A stretch of DNA of 51,986 bases from assembly GCA_038205755.1 (NCBI GenBank), contig JBBRBN010000020.1:1-51986 (forward strand), read 5' to 3'. The notes under the pieces are model-generated. The model did no database searches and had not been told where the DNA came from. It saw only the letters and a list, made by a program, of their open reading frames with translations. The DNA is from JANNWF01 sp038205755 (lineage in GTDB: Bacteria > Pseudomonadota > Gammaproteobacteria > Xanthomonadales > Xanthomonadaceae). A program made the position numbers and the translations under genes. Positions 1 to 8,599 of the stretch are shown piece by piece (the stretch's first letter is position 1; each line of letters opens with the position of its first letter).

Positions 1-641
1 TGCCGCAGTTCCTGCCGATGTTCGAGGATCTGGGCGCCGAGCTGCCGTTCCTGACCCGCGCCGTGCTGTGGGCCGGCAACATGGTGCAGTCGTGGTGGAT
101 GCTGATGCTGGCGCTGCTGGTCACCGCGGTGATCGTGCTGCCGCGCCAGCTGCGCGATCCGGGCAAACGACTCACCTTCGATCGCTGGCTGCTCGGCCGT
201 GGCCTGATCGGCACCCTGTTTGCGCGCGTCGATACCGCGCGTCTGGCACGGACGCTGGGAACTTTGGTGCACAACGGCGTTCCATTGCTCACCGCGCTCT
301 CGATCGCGCGCAATGTGCTTGGCAACAGCGCGCTGGCCGAGGCGGTCGACGAGGCGGCCAAGGAGGTCAAGACCGGCGGCGGCTTGGCGACGGCGCTGGG
401 GCGCAGCAAACTGTTTCCCCGCCTGGCCCTGCAGATGGTGCAGGTCGGCGAGGAGTCCGGCGAACTGGAGGGCATGCTGATGCGGATCGCCGACACCTTC
501 GACATGGAGGTGAAGAACACCCTGGATCGGCTGCTTGCCGCGCTGGTGCCGGTCATCACCATTGTCATGGCGCTGGTGGTGGCCCTGATCATGATGGCCA
601 TCCTGGTTCCGATTTTCAGTCTAAGCAGTGCAATGGGATAA
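1..641 (+). CDS. gspF: Type II secretion inner-membrane platform protein GspF (3' part)
   Basis: This is the C-terminal half of GspF, the polytopic inner-membrane platform protein that links the cytoplasmic ATPase GspE to the pseudopilus. The reading frame is open from base 3, before the first ATG at 18, so the true start lies upstream of the window. A membrane segment lies around bases 95-160. It is followed by the second T2SSF domain, which includes the conserved stretch QVGEESGELEGML, and by a very hydrophobic C-terminal segment that ends the protein, as in the family. The gene is followed directly by the pseudopilin genes, in the order of the Xanthomonas xps operon. The identification is firm; only the N-terminal half is missing. 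Confidence 0.95.
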   Translation, partial: PQFLPMFEDLGAELPFLTRAVLWAGNMVQSWWMLMLALLVTAVIVLPRQLRDPGKRLTFDRWLLGRGLIGTLFARVDTARLARTLGTLVHNGVPLLTALSIARNVLGNSALAEAVDEAAKEVKTGGGLATALGRSKLFPRLALQMVQVGEESGELEGMLMRIADTFDMEVKNTLDRLLAALVPVITIVMALVVALIMMAILVPIFSLSSAMG

Positions 642-646
642 CGCAG

Positions 647-1105
647 ATGAATGGTTTTGCTTTCGCTTCCGCCCACAATCGCCGGCAGATCAGCGCGCGC
701 CGCCTGCATCGGCAGGGCGGCTTCAGCCTGATCGAGATTCTCGCCGTGGTGGCCCTGATTGGCATGGTGGTGGCGTTTGCCGTCAACCAGATCGGCGACA
801 ACGCCCAGCGCGCGCGCTGGAGTCTGGCCAAGTCGCAGATCCAGACGCTCGGCGCCAAGGTCGAACAGTTTGAACTGGACAACGGCAGCCCGCCGCAGCG
901 CCTGGAGGATCTGAACAAGGCGCCGGCCAACGCACCGCAGTGGAACGGGCCGTACGCCAAGGAGTCCGAGCTGAAGGATCCGTGGCAGACCCCGTTCGTG
1001 TACCGCGCGCCAGGCACCAATGGGGCGTTTGATCTGACCAGCCTCGGCGCCGACAAGAAGCCCGGCGGCGAAAAGCACGCGCGCGACATCAACAGCTGGG
1101 AGTGA
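647..1105 (+). CDS. gspG: Major pseudopilin GspG
   Basis: Major pseudopilin, the main subunit of the periplasmic pseudopilus that pushes substrates through the secretin. The 152-residue product has a 25-residue basic leader ending in GG, then FSLIE and a hydrophobic helix. This is the prepilin peptidase (GspO/PilD) site, with the conserved Glu at mature position 5. The C-terminal part carries DPW, then FDLTSLGADKKPGGE and a final W, the family's calcium-binding end. The ATG at 647 was chosen because it lies five bases after the gspF stop; longer reading frames upstream are only shadows of gspF. The leader is longer than the usual 6-10 residues. Confidence 0.95.
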   Translation: MNGFAFASAHNRRQISARRLHRQGGFSLIEILAVVALIGMVVAFAVNQIGDNAQRARWSLAKSQIQTLGAKVEQFELDNGSPPQRLEDLNKAPANAPQWNGPYAKESELKDPWQTPFVYRAPGTNGAFDLTSLGADKKPGGEKHARDINSWE

Positions 1106-1581
1106 GCATGTGCGGGGCCGGCCGTCCTCCCATGAGCAGGTCCCGCGGTTTCACGTTGGTCGAGATCGTGGTTGTGATCGGGCTGATCGGCCTGCTGTTC
1201 GCAGTGATCAGCGTATCTGTCGGCGACGGCCTGCAGGGGGCCAAGGTCCGCGCCGCCAGCCGTGATCTGGCAGCCGCCCTGCGCTATACGCGGACCCAGG
1301 CAATCGTCAAACGCGAGTCGCAGGCGCTGACCCTTAACGTCGACGCACGCAGCTACACCGCGCCCGGCCGGCCGGCGGTCGAGCTGCCCAAGCAGATGAC
1401 CATGAAGCTGCTGACCGCCGCCTCCGAGCAGGTCGACGAAGGCGTGGGCAGGATCCGCTTTTTTGCCGACGGCTCATCCACCGGAGGCCATATCGACCTC
1501 GAGCGCGAGCAAGCCGTCTGGGGCATCGACATCGCCTGGTTGACGGGCGAGGTCACGCTTCGCGAAGGTGCCGGGCGCTGA
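1102..1581 (+). CDS. gspH: Minor pseudopilin GspH
   Basis: Minor pseudopilin of the type II secretion pseudopilus tip. The N-terminus shows the cleavage motif RSRG|FTLVE followed by a hydrophobic helix rich in Val and Ile, and the rest has the GspH/FimT pattern (ASRDLAAALRYTRTQAI). The GTG at 1102 overlaps the gspG stop by four bases and gives a 16-residue leader. An in-frame ATG at 1132 would give a more typical six-residue leader (MSRSRG), so the true start is uncertain by ten codons. It is translated in series with its neighbours. The function follows from family and position. Confidence 0.9.
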   Translation: MSMCGAGRPPMSRSRGFTLVEIVVVIGLIGLLFAVISVSVGDGLQGAKVRAASRDLAAALRYTRTQAIVKRESQALTLNVDARSYTAPGRPAVELPKQMTMKLLTAASEQVDEGVGRIRFFADGSSTGGHIDLEREQAVWGIDIAWLTGEVTLREGAGR

Positions 1582-1615
1582 ACTTGCGCCGGCCTCACGC
1601 GGTCCCTCATGCACC

Positions 1616-2164
1616 ATGACCAAACCGACCAGCCAACGCCCCGCAACCAGCGGCTCTGCACTTGCTCGCGACGCTGGCAGCGTGCCGGCTGAGCGCGGTG
1701 TGGCCACGCCGCTTGATCGTGGCACGCCAAGGCGGCCCGGCGCGTCGGGCAGCGCCCCGAAGCAGCGCGGCTTCACGTTGATCGAAGTGGTCGCGGCGTT
1801 TGCCATTCTGGCCCTTGGGTTGGCACTGACCATGCAGATCGCCGTTGGCGGCATGCGCCAGGCTCGCCAGGCCGCCGACTACTCCGAGGCCGCGCTGCTG
1901 GCGCAGAGCCTGCTGGACACCGTCGGTGTCGGCGAGCCGCTTGAGCTCGGCGAAACGCGCGGCGAGTGGGAGGGCGATTTCCGCTGGACTCTGAACGTGC
2001 TTCCCTACGAGCCGGAGGCGGCCGATGGCGTGGCCGGCGTCGATCCGCTGACCTCGCCGGTGCGGCTGGTGGAACTCGACCTGGTGGTCAGCTGGGAGCA
2101 TGGCGGCAACCGCCGCGAAGCGCGCTTTCGAAGTTTGCGCGCCATGCTCCCGGAGTCGCTGTGA
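1616..2164 (+). CDS. gspI: Minor pseudopilin GspI
   Basis: Minor pseudopilin that, with GspJ and GspK, forms the tip complex that starts pseudopilus assembly. The class III signal KQRG|FTLIE and its helix are clear, and the downstream sequence (LLAQSLLDTVG, then GEWEGDFRWTL) fits the GspI family. Starting at the ATG at 1616, the leader would be 52 residues, rich in Pro, Ala, Ser and Arg, which is far longer than usual. An in-frame GTG at 1568 would lengthen it further, whereas a GTG at 1700 would cut it to 24 residues. No start has a convincing ribosome binding site, so the N-terminus is uncertain although the gene is not. Confidence 0.88.
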   Translation: MTKPTSQRPATSGSALARDAGSVPAERGVATPLDRGTPRRPGASGSAPKQRGFTLIEVVAAFAILALGLALTMQIAVGGMRQARQAADYSEAALLAQSLLDTVGVGEPLELGETRGEWEGDFRWTLNVLPYEPEAADGVAGVDPLTSPVRLVELDLVVSWEHGGNRREARFRSLRAMLPESL

Positions 2165-2898
2165 CGCGCCGGCCTGGCGGCTCGCGCCGGACGCATCGCG
2201 AGCACGGCTTCACGCTGCTGGAAGTGTTGATGGCGTTGGTGCTGCTTGCACTGTTGCTCAGTCTTGCCTGGGCCAGCATGCGAGCAGCGGTCCAGGCCAG
2301 TCGCTCCGGCGAGGCCCTGATCGCCCGCACTGAACAGGCCCGCACCGTGCAGACATTCCTGCGCAGGCAGCTGGCGCAGGCGATGCCCCTGGCCTACGAA
2401 CGCATGGAGGATAGCGGTACCGAGCGGCGTTTCGAGGGCAGTGCCGACAGCGTCCGCTTCGTCGCGCCGATGCCCGGCTACCTGTCGCGCGGCGGCGCTC
2501 ACCTGCAGACGCTCACCCTGGTTGGCAGTGGTCGCGGCCAGCGGCTGGAGTTCAATCACGCACAGCTCAACGGACTGGATCCGCTTGACCCGGCGTTTGC
2601 ACCGGATCCGGTGGTGTTGCTCGATGGCATTGCCAGTGGCCGCTTCGAGTTCCGCCAGCTCGACGAAACCGGAGAGCTGGCGGACTGGAGCAGCGACTGG
2701 GATGCCACCGAGCGGCTGCCCCTGATGGTCCGGCTGCGATTGGAGTTCGACCGCGAAGATGCGCGCCGCTGGCCCGAATTCGACGTAACCGTGATGGCCG
2801 CCGCTGCCGGTACCCAGCCGGTCGGCATGAACTCCCGGCAGCCACGCGGGCTGAGCATTCCCAATTCCGGCCGTCGGCCGGGCGGGTCGCGGCCATGA
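2161..2898 (+). CDS. gspJ: Minor pseudopilin GspJ
   Basis: Minor pseudopilin of the tip complex. The product of about 245 residues begins with a 16-residue basic leader ending HREHG, then FTLLE and a long Leu-rich helix, followed by the GspJ-like region with PMPGYLSRGG and LEFNH. The GTG at 2161 overlaps the gspI stop by four bases and was preferred over upstream starts, which lie in gspI shadow sequence. The C-terminal 30 residues are rich in Gly, Pro and Arg and look disordered. The stop overlaps the gspK start. Confidence 0.92.
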   Translation: MTRRPGGSRRTHREHGFTLLEVLMALVLLALLLSLAWASMRAAVQASRSGEALIARTEQARTVQTFLRRQLAQAMPLAYERMEDSGTERRFEGSADSVRFVAPMPGYLSRGGAHLQTLTLVGSGRGQRLEFNHAQLNGLDPLDPAFAPDPVVLLDGIASGRFEFRQLDETGELADWSSDWDATERLPLMVRLRLEFDREDARRWPEFDVTVMAAAAGTQPVGMNSRQPRGLSIPNSGRRPGGSRP

Positions 2899-3779
2899 GG
2901 CAGCGTGGCGTGGCCTTCATCGTGGTGCTCTGGCTGCTGGCGCTGATCACCATTCTGCTGGGCAGCTTTGCCCTGCTGGCGCGTGGCGAAAGTCTGCAGG
3001 CCCGGCATTTGCTGGACAACACCCAAGGTCGCTACGCGGCCGAGGCGGGGGTCAATCGCGCTGTATTTGCACTGGCGGCGCCCGATCCGCTGGTGCGCTG
3101 GATTCCTGATGGGCGCTCCTATGCGTTCGAGTTTGCCGGAGCAACTGTGGATATTCAGGTGATTGACGAGTCCGGCAAGCTCGACATCAACGCCGCCGAG
3201 CTGCCGCTGCTGGAGGCGTTCCTGCGTGGCAGCGGGCTGGAAGCGCTGGACGCCCAGGCGCTGGCGGCGGCGATTGTGGATTGGCGTGATCCGGACGATC
3301 TGCTGCTGCCGAACGGCGCCGAGGACAATGAGTACGAGGCCGCCGGACTCACCTATCTGCCCAAGAACGCCCTGTTCGATACGCTGTCGGAGCTGCAGCA
3401 GGTGCTGGGAATGAATCACGATCTGTATCGGCGGCTGGCGCCATCGCTGACCGTACACTCGGGCATGAGCGTGCCCAACGCGGCATTTGCGCCAGCCGCA
3501 GTCCTGGCGGCGCTGCCTGGTCTGGAGCCCGGATTGATCGAAGCGCTGGTGCAGCAGCGCCAGGCGTTCGATCCGAATCTCGGTGGCACCCCGCCAACCC
3601 TGCCCGACGGCAGCCCCCTCGTGGCGCAGGGCGGAAGCGGAACATATACTGTGCGCAGCCGGGCGACCTTGGCCAACGGAGCCTGGACCCAGCTCGACAC
3701 TACGGTCCGCCTCGGCGGCGCCGCCCTCTCTGGTCTCGCCTACACCGTTCTGCGTTGGCAGGAGGGTGAGCCACTTTGA
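2895..3779 (+). CDS. gspK: Minor pseudopilin GspK
   Basis: GspK caps the pseudopilus tip. The 294-residue product opens with MRQRG followed by VAFIVVLWLLAL, the short GspK-type signal lacking the Glu at mature position 5 that other pseudopilins have; this absence is normal for the family. The hallmark DESGKLDINAAE is present and is followed by a large helical domain and a C-terminal half with a SAM-like fold pattern. Its length is close to the usual value of about 300. It overlaps gspJ and gspL by four bases each. An AGGAGG sequence inside its 3' end (3760-3765) probably serves gspL. Confidence 0.93.
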   Translation: MRQRGVAFIVVLWLLALITILLGSFALLARGESLQARHLLDNTQGRYAAEAGVNRAVFALAAPDPLVRWIPDGRSYAFEFAGATVDIQVIDESGKLDINAAELPLLEAFLRGSGLEALDAQALAAAIVDWRDPDDLLLPNGAEDNEYEAAGLTYLPKNALFDTLSELQQVLGMNHDLYRRLAPSLTVHSGMSVPNAAFAPAAVLAALPGLEPGLIEALVQQRQAFDPNLGGTPPTLPDGSPLVAQGGSGTYTVRSRATLANGAWTQLDTTVRLGGAALSGLAYTVLRWQEGEPL

Positions 3780-4942
3780 GCGCCTCCTCGCTGCCGATGA
3801 CACTCAACGACGCCCTGTCGCCGACGTTCACCCGCCTCCGGCTGCGCTACACGCAAAGCCCGCTCCCGGTATTTTTCGACTGGTGGCTGGGACAGCTGCG
3901 CAGCCTGCTCCCAGCCCGCTGGCGGGCGGCACTGGAGACCAAGGACGCCGAGCTATGGCTGCAGATCGCCGACGGCCGGCTGCAGGTGCGGCCGGGCGCC
4001 GTGGGGCCCGTCGCACCGCTGGTCGATCTCGATCTGGCGGTGGCGGATGAGCTGAACGTCGCGTTCGAAGCCGCGCTGTCGGAAGACCTGCGCAACCGCC
4101 GCCGGGTTCTGCTGGTGCCGGCCAACCAGGTGTTGCGCCGTCGCCTGCAGCTGCCGGCCGCGGCGCGCGAGAATCTGGCCACCGTGCTCGGCTTCGAGCT
4201 TGATCGGCAGACGCCGTTCCGGGCCGAGCAGGTTTACTTCGACAGCCGACTGCTGCCGCACGCCAATGCAGCCAAGACCATTCCGGTCGAACTCGGGCTG
4301 GTGCCGCGCGAGCCGGTGCAGGCCGCGTTGAGCGCACTGGGTCCGCTGGCCGCACAGCTCGACGTGATCGACTCGCTGGCGTCAGGCGCGCGGATGGGCT
4401 TCAACTTTCTGCCGCCGGCGCAGCGTCGCCGGCGCGTTCATCGGGTGCTGTGGATCAACCTGGCGCTGCTGTGCGCCAGCCTGCTGTTCCTGCTGCTGGC
4501 GATGAGCCATCTGGTCGACAACCGGCTGGCGGCGGTGGAGTCGCTGCGCGCCGAATCCGACGCGCAGCGTGACTCCGCCCGGGTTGTGGCCGGTCTGCGC
4601 AAGTCGCTGGAAGACGCGGTGGCGGGCGCCAATTTTCTGGCGGTGCGCAAGCAGTCCGCGCCGAGCATGATCGAGCTGCTCAGCACCTTGACCACCACCC
4701 TGCCTGACGACACCTTCATCGAGCGCCTGAACGTGGCCGGCACCACGCTTTCGCTGACCGGCCAAAGTGCCCAGGCCGCGCAGCTGATCGAGCTGCTGCG
4801 CAACGCCAAGGGCATCCGCGAAGCGGCGCTCTCGGGCGCCATCCAGCCGGATGCGCGCAGCGGCAAGGATCGCTTCAACATCACCGCCCAGGTCGGCGAA
4901 CCGGTCACGGAGGTCGCCAATGGCGCAGCTCCCCGACGGTAG
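3776..4942 (+). CDS. gspL: Type II secretion assembly-platform protein GspL
   Basis: Inner-membrane protein that couples the ATPase GspE to the periplasmic part of the machine. About 220 cytoplasmic residues (actin-like GspL domain) are followed by one membrane helix near residues 222-246 and a periplasmic PilN-like ferredoxin fold that includes TLTTTLPDDTFIERLNVAG. The TTG at 3776 is taken as the start because AGGAGG at 3760-3765 lies ten bases upstream and the start overlaps the gspK stop. An ATG at 3797 would remove seven residues. At 388 residues it matches other GspL proteins. It overlaps gspM by 23 bases. Confidence 0.88.
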   Translation: MSASSLPMTLNDALSPTFTRLRLRYTQSPLPVFFDWWLGQLRSLLPARWRAALETKDAELWLQIADGRLQVRPGAVGPVAPLVDLDLAVADELNVAFEAALSEDLRNRRRVLLVPANQVLRRRLQLPAAARENLATVLGFELDRQTPFRAEQVYFDSRLLPHANAAKTIPVELGLVPREPVQAALSALGPLAAQLDVIDSLASGARMGFNFLPPAQRRRRVHRVLWINLALLCASLLFLLLAMSHLVDNRLAAVESLRAESDAQRDSARVVAGLRKSLEDAVAGANFLAVRKQSAPSMIELLSTLTTTLPDDTFIERLNVAGTTLSLTGQSAQAAQLIELLRNAKGIREAALSGAIQPDARSGKDRFNITAQVGEPVTEVANGAAPRR

Positions 4943-5525
4943 GCGTGGGCAGGTACTGGCGCTCGCGCTGCTGCTGATCGCGCTGCTGACCGGCTACCTG
5001 CTGTCCCTGCACTGGTGGTTCACCGGGCCGCTGATGTTGGCCCGAGCCGAACTGATCGACCTGCGCGAGCAGGAGTCGAAGTTCCGCCATAGCGCCCTGC
5101 AGCGTCCGGCCATCGAGCAGCGGCTGGCGGAGGTGCAGGAATTCGAGGCCGCCAACCCGGGCTTCCTGCCCGAGGACAATTTCGACCTCGCCGCCTCGGC
5201 GCTGATCCAACGACTGCGCAACCAGGTTGACGGCCTTGGCGCCGGCGTCGATTGCCAGCTGGTCAGCACTACGCCGGTGCGGTCTCGCGAAGAGGAGCCG
5301 TTCGTCAGGGTCGCCATCCAGGTGCGCATGCGCTGCGAAACCGAGCGGCTGCTGCCGGTGCTGCATGCGCTGGAGTCGGGCAGTCCGCAGCTTTTTGTCA
5401 GTGACTTTGGTGTATTCACGCGCCGGGTCTCCGGGCAGCTGGCCGCCCTTGGTACGCAGCGCGGCGCCATCGACGTCAACTTTGAACTGTTCGGCTATCT
5501 GCGTCAGCGCGGAGCCGCTCAATGA
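4920..5525 (+). CDS. gspM: Type II secretion protein GspM (GspMb type)
   Basis: Bitopic inner-membrane partner of GspL. The 201-residue product has a short cytoplasmic start, a membrane helix at about residues 10-30, a coiled-coil-like stretch (LIDLREQESKFRHSALQRP) and a periplasmic ferredoxin-like domain ending in a conserved VNFELFGYL. The ATG at 4920 lies inside the end of gspL; longer frames upstream are shadow. It looks like the GspMb subtype found in Xanthomonas-like systems rather than the E. coli type. Its stop overlaps the next start by four bases, indicating coupled translation. Confidence 0.85.
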   Translation: MAQLPDGRRGQVLALALLLIALLTGYLLSLHWWFTGPLMLARAELIDLREQESKFRHSALQRPAIEQRLAEVQEFEAANPGFLPEDNFDLAASALIQRLRNQVDGLGAGVDCQLVSTTPVRSREEEPFVRVAIQVRMRCETERLLPVLHALESGSPQLFVSDFGVFTRRVSGQLAALGTQRGAIDVNFELFGYLRQRGAAQ

Positions 5526-6253
5526 GCGCCACGTCGCTGCGCCTGATGACCCTGGCGCTGGCCGTGATCTGCGGCTGGAGCGTGGTCGTGCTGCTGGTGG
5601 TCGAGGCGGGTCTTGGCGCCCGTTACAGTCTGCATCCGGAGGATCCTGAGCAGATTGCCGTGCCGCCGTCGCTGCGCCTGAATCGCGCCCAGAGTGCTCT
5701 CGAAGGCGTGGATGCGTATGCCGTGATCGCCGAGCGGCCGCTGTTCAATGCCGACCGGCGGCCGCTGCCAGCGGCTGCCGACGGTGCTGCCCCACCGCCT
5801 GAGGTGGCCGCTGCGCCGCTGGATGTGCTTCTTACCAGCGTCGTGTTGCGGGGTGAAACCCAGTTGGCGCAGTTCACCGACCGCACCAGCGGTGTGTCCC
5901 AGACGCTCAAGATTGGCGATGCGCTGGCCGGCGAGCAGTCGGCCTGGAAGCTGGTTGAACTCGCTCCACGTGGCGCGGTCTTTGAGGGCCCTTCCGGGCG
6001 AGTCAACGCGGAGCTGCGGGTGTTCGATGGCCAAGGCGGCGAACCGCCCACTGCGCCGCCGGTTGCCGCCGCTGTCCCGTCCGCTGAATCAGGGCAACCC
6101 CAGCAAGTCGAGCAGCAGGACGCAGCCGCGCCCGCTGCAGATGGCGCGCAAAGCCCCGAATCGCGCGCCGAGATGATCCGGCGCCGGATCGAGGAACGGC
6201 GTCGACAGATGCGCGAAGAGGCGGCGCGAGCCGCGGAGAACCGGAAACAATGA
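5522..6253 (+). CDS. gspN: XpsN-type GspN protein (GspC-like HR domain)
   Basis: In xps-type systems this gene takes the role of GspC, linking the inner-membrane platform to the secretin. The 243-residue protein has one N-terminal membrane helix (about residues 8-30). It then has an HR-type segment opening with AERPLF (70-75) and continuing through VVLRGETQLAQF and LKIGDAL, followed by a Pro/Ala-rich linker and a charged helical tail with a run of Arg and Glu. No PDZ domain is present, in contrast to classical GspC. It is not related to the large GspN of enterobacteria despite sharing the name. The 70-base gap to gspD is the largest inside the operon. Confidence 0.8.
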   Translation: MSATSLRLMTLALAVICGWSVVVLLVVEAGLGARYSLHPEDPEQIAVPPSLRLNRAQSALEGVDAYAVIAERPLFNADRRPLPAAADGAAPPPEVAAAPLDVLLTSVVLRGETQLAQFTDRTSGVSQTLKIGDALAGEQSAWKLVELAPRGAVFEGPSGRVNAELRVFDGQGGEPPTAPPVAAAVPSAESGQPQQVEQQDAAAPAADGAQSPESRAEMIRRRIEERRRQMREEAARAAENRKQ

Positions 6254-6323
6254 GTGCAGGCATCCCCCCATCGTCGCAGCAGGTCGCTGTCGTCAATCCC
6301 GCCGGCCCGCTGAGGAGCATCGC

Positions 6324-8549
6324 GTGACCCATTGTTTGAAGCTGATCCCGATCCTGGCGCTGGGCGTGTTTCTCGCCGGCTGCGCGACAACCTCACCGCC
6401 TGCAGCCCGGATCTATTCTGACTACTCCAGCGAAACCAGCGCCGGCCAGGCGACGGCCTACGGCGAAGATCTCTCAGGCGACGAGGCGCCACGGGCGGAT
6501 GACGCCAACGATGTCGGGCTCAACCGCAGCGGCAGCGGACAGATGATCAATGAGGCTGCTGCGCGCAGGCCCAACCGGCCCGAGGGCGCAACCGGCGAGG
6601 TGACCTTCAACTTCGAGGGCGAGTCGCTGCACGCGGTGGTCAAGCTGATCCTCGGCGAGTTCCTGCAGCAGAACTACGTCATCGCTCCGGGCGTGCAGGG
6701 CACGGTGACGTTCTCGACCGCCCGCCCGCTGCGCGGTGACCAGGCGCTGTCGATTCTCGAGATGCTGCTGCGCTGGAACAACGCCACGCTGATCTGGGAA
6801 GACGGCCGCTACACCGTTCTGCCGGTGGCCCAGGCGCTGCCGGGCAACCTGACCCCGCGCATGGGTCCGGCGCAGACCGCACGCGGCTATGAAGTGCGCG
6901 CAGTGCCGCTGAAGTTCATCTCGGCGACCGAGATGGAGAAGTTGCTGAAGCCCTATGCGCGGCCAGAGAGCGTCGTCAACGTCGATCCGCAGCGCAATCT
7001 GATCACCCTGGCCGGCACCCGCGCCGAGCTGGAGAACTACCTGCAGACCATCGAGGTGTTCGACGTCGACTGGCTGGCCGGGATGTCGGTGGGCGTGTTC
7101 ACCCTGCAGCAGTCGGAAGCCGCCACCGTGATCAGCGAGATGGAGAAGATTTTCGGCGAGGGCGGCAACACGCCTTTGGCCGGCATGTTCCGCTTCGTGG
7201 CGCTGGAGGGCATCAACGGCGTGCTGGTGATCACCCCGCAGCCGAACTACCTGGCTACCATCGAGGAATGGCTGCAGCGCTTCGACCTCGGCAGTGGCGA
7301 GGCTGGCCAGCGGCTGTACGTCTACGAGGTGAAGAACGTCAACGCGCTGGATCTCTCCGACACGCTGTCGGACATCTTCCAGACCTCGGGTGGCCGCTCG
7401 TCGGGCGCGCGCTCGGGCGCCGTCGCCCCTGGCCTTGAGCCGGTCGAGATTCGCACGCTGGGGGCTGACGGCTCCCAGCGCCGGACGACCAACGATGATC
7501 GGCAGGCCCGCCGTGACGAGCGCCGCGCCGCGCGCGACGTCGCCGGTGCCGGTGCCGCTGCTGGCGGCGATGGAGTCAGCCTGGGCTCGGCCGAAGATGT
7601 GCGCATTTCCGCCGTCGAAGAGAGCAATTCGCTGATCGTGCGTGCCGCATCGTCGCAGTGGGAGTCGATTCGGCGGGTGATCCAGCGGCTTGATCAGGTG
7701 CCATTGCAGGTGGTGATTGAAACCCAGATCGTGCGGGTGGCGCTCAACGACTCGCTGAACTACGGCGTCCAGTGGTTCTTCGAGAATGCGGTCCCGCAAG
7801 GGCTGCGCGAGCAGGCCGCCAGCCAGCGCGGCTGGAACGACATCTCCGGCACGATCGGCGCGGTCGGTTCGACTGGCGACATCGGCGGTGTGACCTGGAG
7901 CTTCCTCGGCCGGAATGCCCAGGCGCTGATTTCGGCAATCGACAGCGTGTCGGACGTCACCGTCCTCTCGGCGCCGTCGCTGGTCGTGCTCAACAACAAG
8001 CAGGGCACGATCAATGTCGGCACGCAGATTCCGGTGGTCAGCACATTCTTCAACAACAACATCGGTGGCGGCCTCGACCCCGGTAACGTCGGAACGAGCT
8101 CGGTCCAGTTCCGCCAGACCGGCCTGACCTTGAGCGTGACGCCGCGAGTCAATCCCGGTGGCCTGGTGTTCCTGGAAATCGAGCAGGAAGACAGCGGCGT
8201 TGGCAGCGGCCCCTCAATCGGAGGCAACGTGCCGATCGATACCCGCACCATTCAGACCGAGGTGGCGGTGCAGAGCGGAAATACCGTGGTGCTGGGCGGC
8301 TTGATCACCCAGAACGAAAACAACAGCAGCGGCGGCGTGCCGTTCCTGAATCGGATCCCCGTATTGGGTGCGCTGTTTGGCGGCAAGAGCTCGGCCAGCA
8401 CGCGCGACGAACTGATTGTCCTGATCACGCCGCGGGTGATCCGCAACGCCGAGGATGCCCGACAGGTCACCAGCGAGTATCAAAGACGCTTCGTCGGCCT
8501 CAAGCCGCTGCTGCTGCCGCCCGAGACGCCTGCCGCCAACGCCGAGTGA
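6324..8549 (+). CDS. gspD: Type II secretion secretin GspD
   Basis: Outer-membrane secretin, the channel through which folded proteins leave the periplasm. The 741-residue precursor starts with a lipoprotein signal (LAGC, Cys20). N0 begins near residue 90 (VTFNFEGESLHAV), then come N1, N2 and N3 modules, the last two with typical ends such as IEEWLQRFD. The secretin core runs from about residue 465 to VLITPRVIRN near the end, with the gate region VLSAPSLVVLNNKQG. The N3 domain is interrupted by about 70 residues rich in Ser, Gly, Arg and Ala (roughly 355-425). The GTG at 6324 follows GAGGAG at 6312-6317. Being last in the operon is the xps arrangement. Confidence 0.96.
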   Translation: MTHCLKLIPILALGVFLAGCATTSPPAARIYSDYSSETSAGQATAYGEDLSGDEAPRADDANDVGLNRSGSGQMINEAAARRPNRPEGATGEVTFNFEGESLHAVVKLILGEFLQQNYVIAPGVQGTVTFSTARPLRGDQALSILEMLLRWNNATLIWEDGRYTVLPVAQALPGNLTPRMGPAQTARGYEVRAVPLKFISATEMEKLLKPYARPESVVNVDPQRNLITLAGTRAELENYLQTIEVFDVDWLAGMSVGVFTLQQSEAATVISEMEKIFGEGGNTPLAGMFRFVALEGINGVLVITPQPNYLATIEEWLQRFDLGSGEAGQRLYVYEVKNVNALDLSDTLSDIFQTSGGRSSGARSGAVAPGLEPVEIRTLGADGSQRRTTNDDRQARRDERRAARDVAGAGAAAGGDGVSLGSAEDVRISAVEESNSLIVRAASSQWESIRRVIQRLDQVPLQVVIETQIVRVALNDSLNYGVQWFFENAVPQGLREQAASQRGWNDISGTIGAVGSTGDIGGVTWSFLGRNAQALISAIDSVSDVTVLSAPSLVVLNNKQGTINVGTQIPVVSTFFNNNIGGGLDPGNVGTSSVQFRQTGLTLSVTPRVNPGGLVFLEIEQEDSGVGSGPSIGGNVPIDTRTIQTEVAVQSGNTVVLGGLITQNENNSSGGVPFLNRIPVLGALFGGKSSASTRDELIVLITPRVIRNAEDARQVTSEYQRRFVGLKPLLLPPETPAANAE

Positions 8550-8599
8550 CCCGGTCACTCCCTCCGCATCGAACCGCACAGAAAAGGAATCCAACTATC

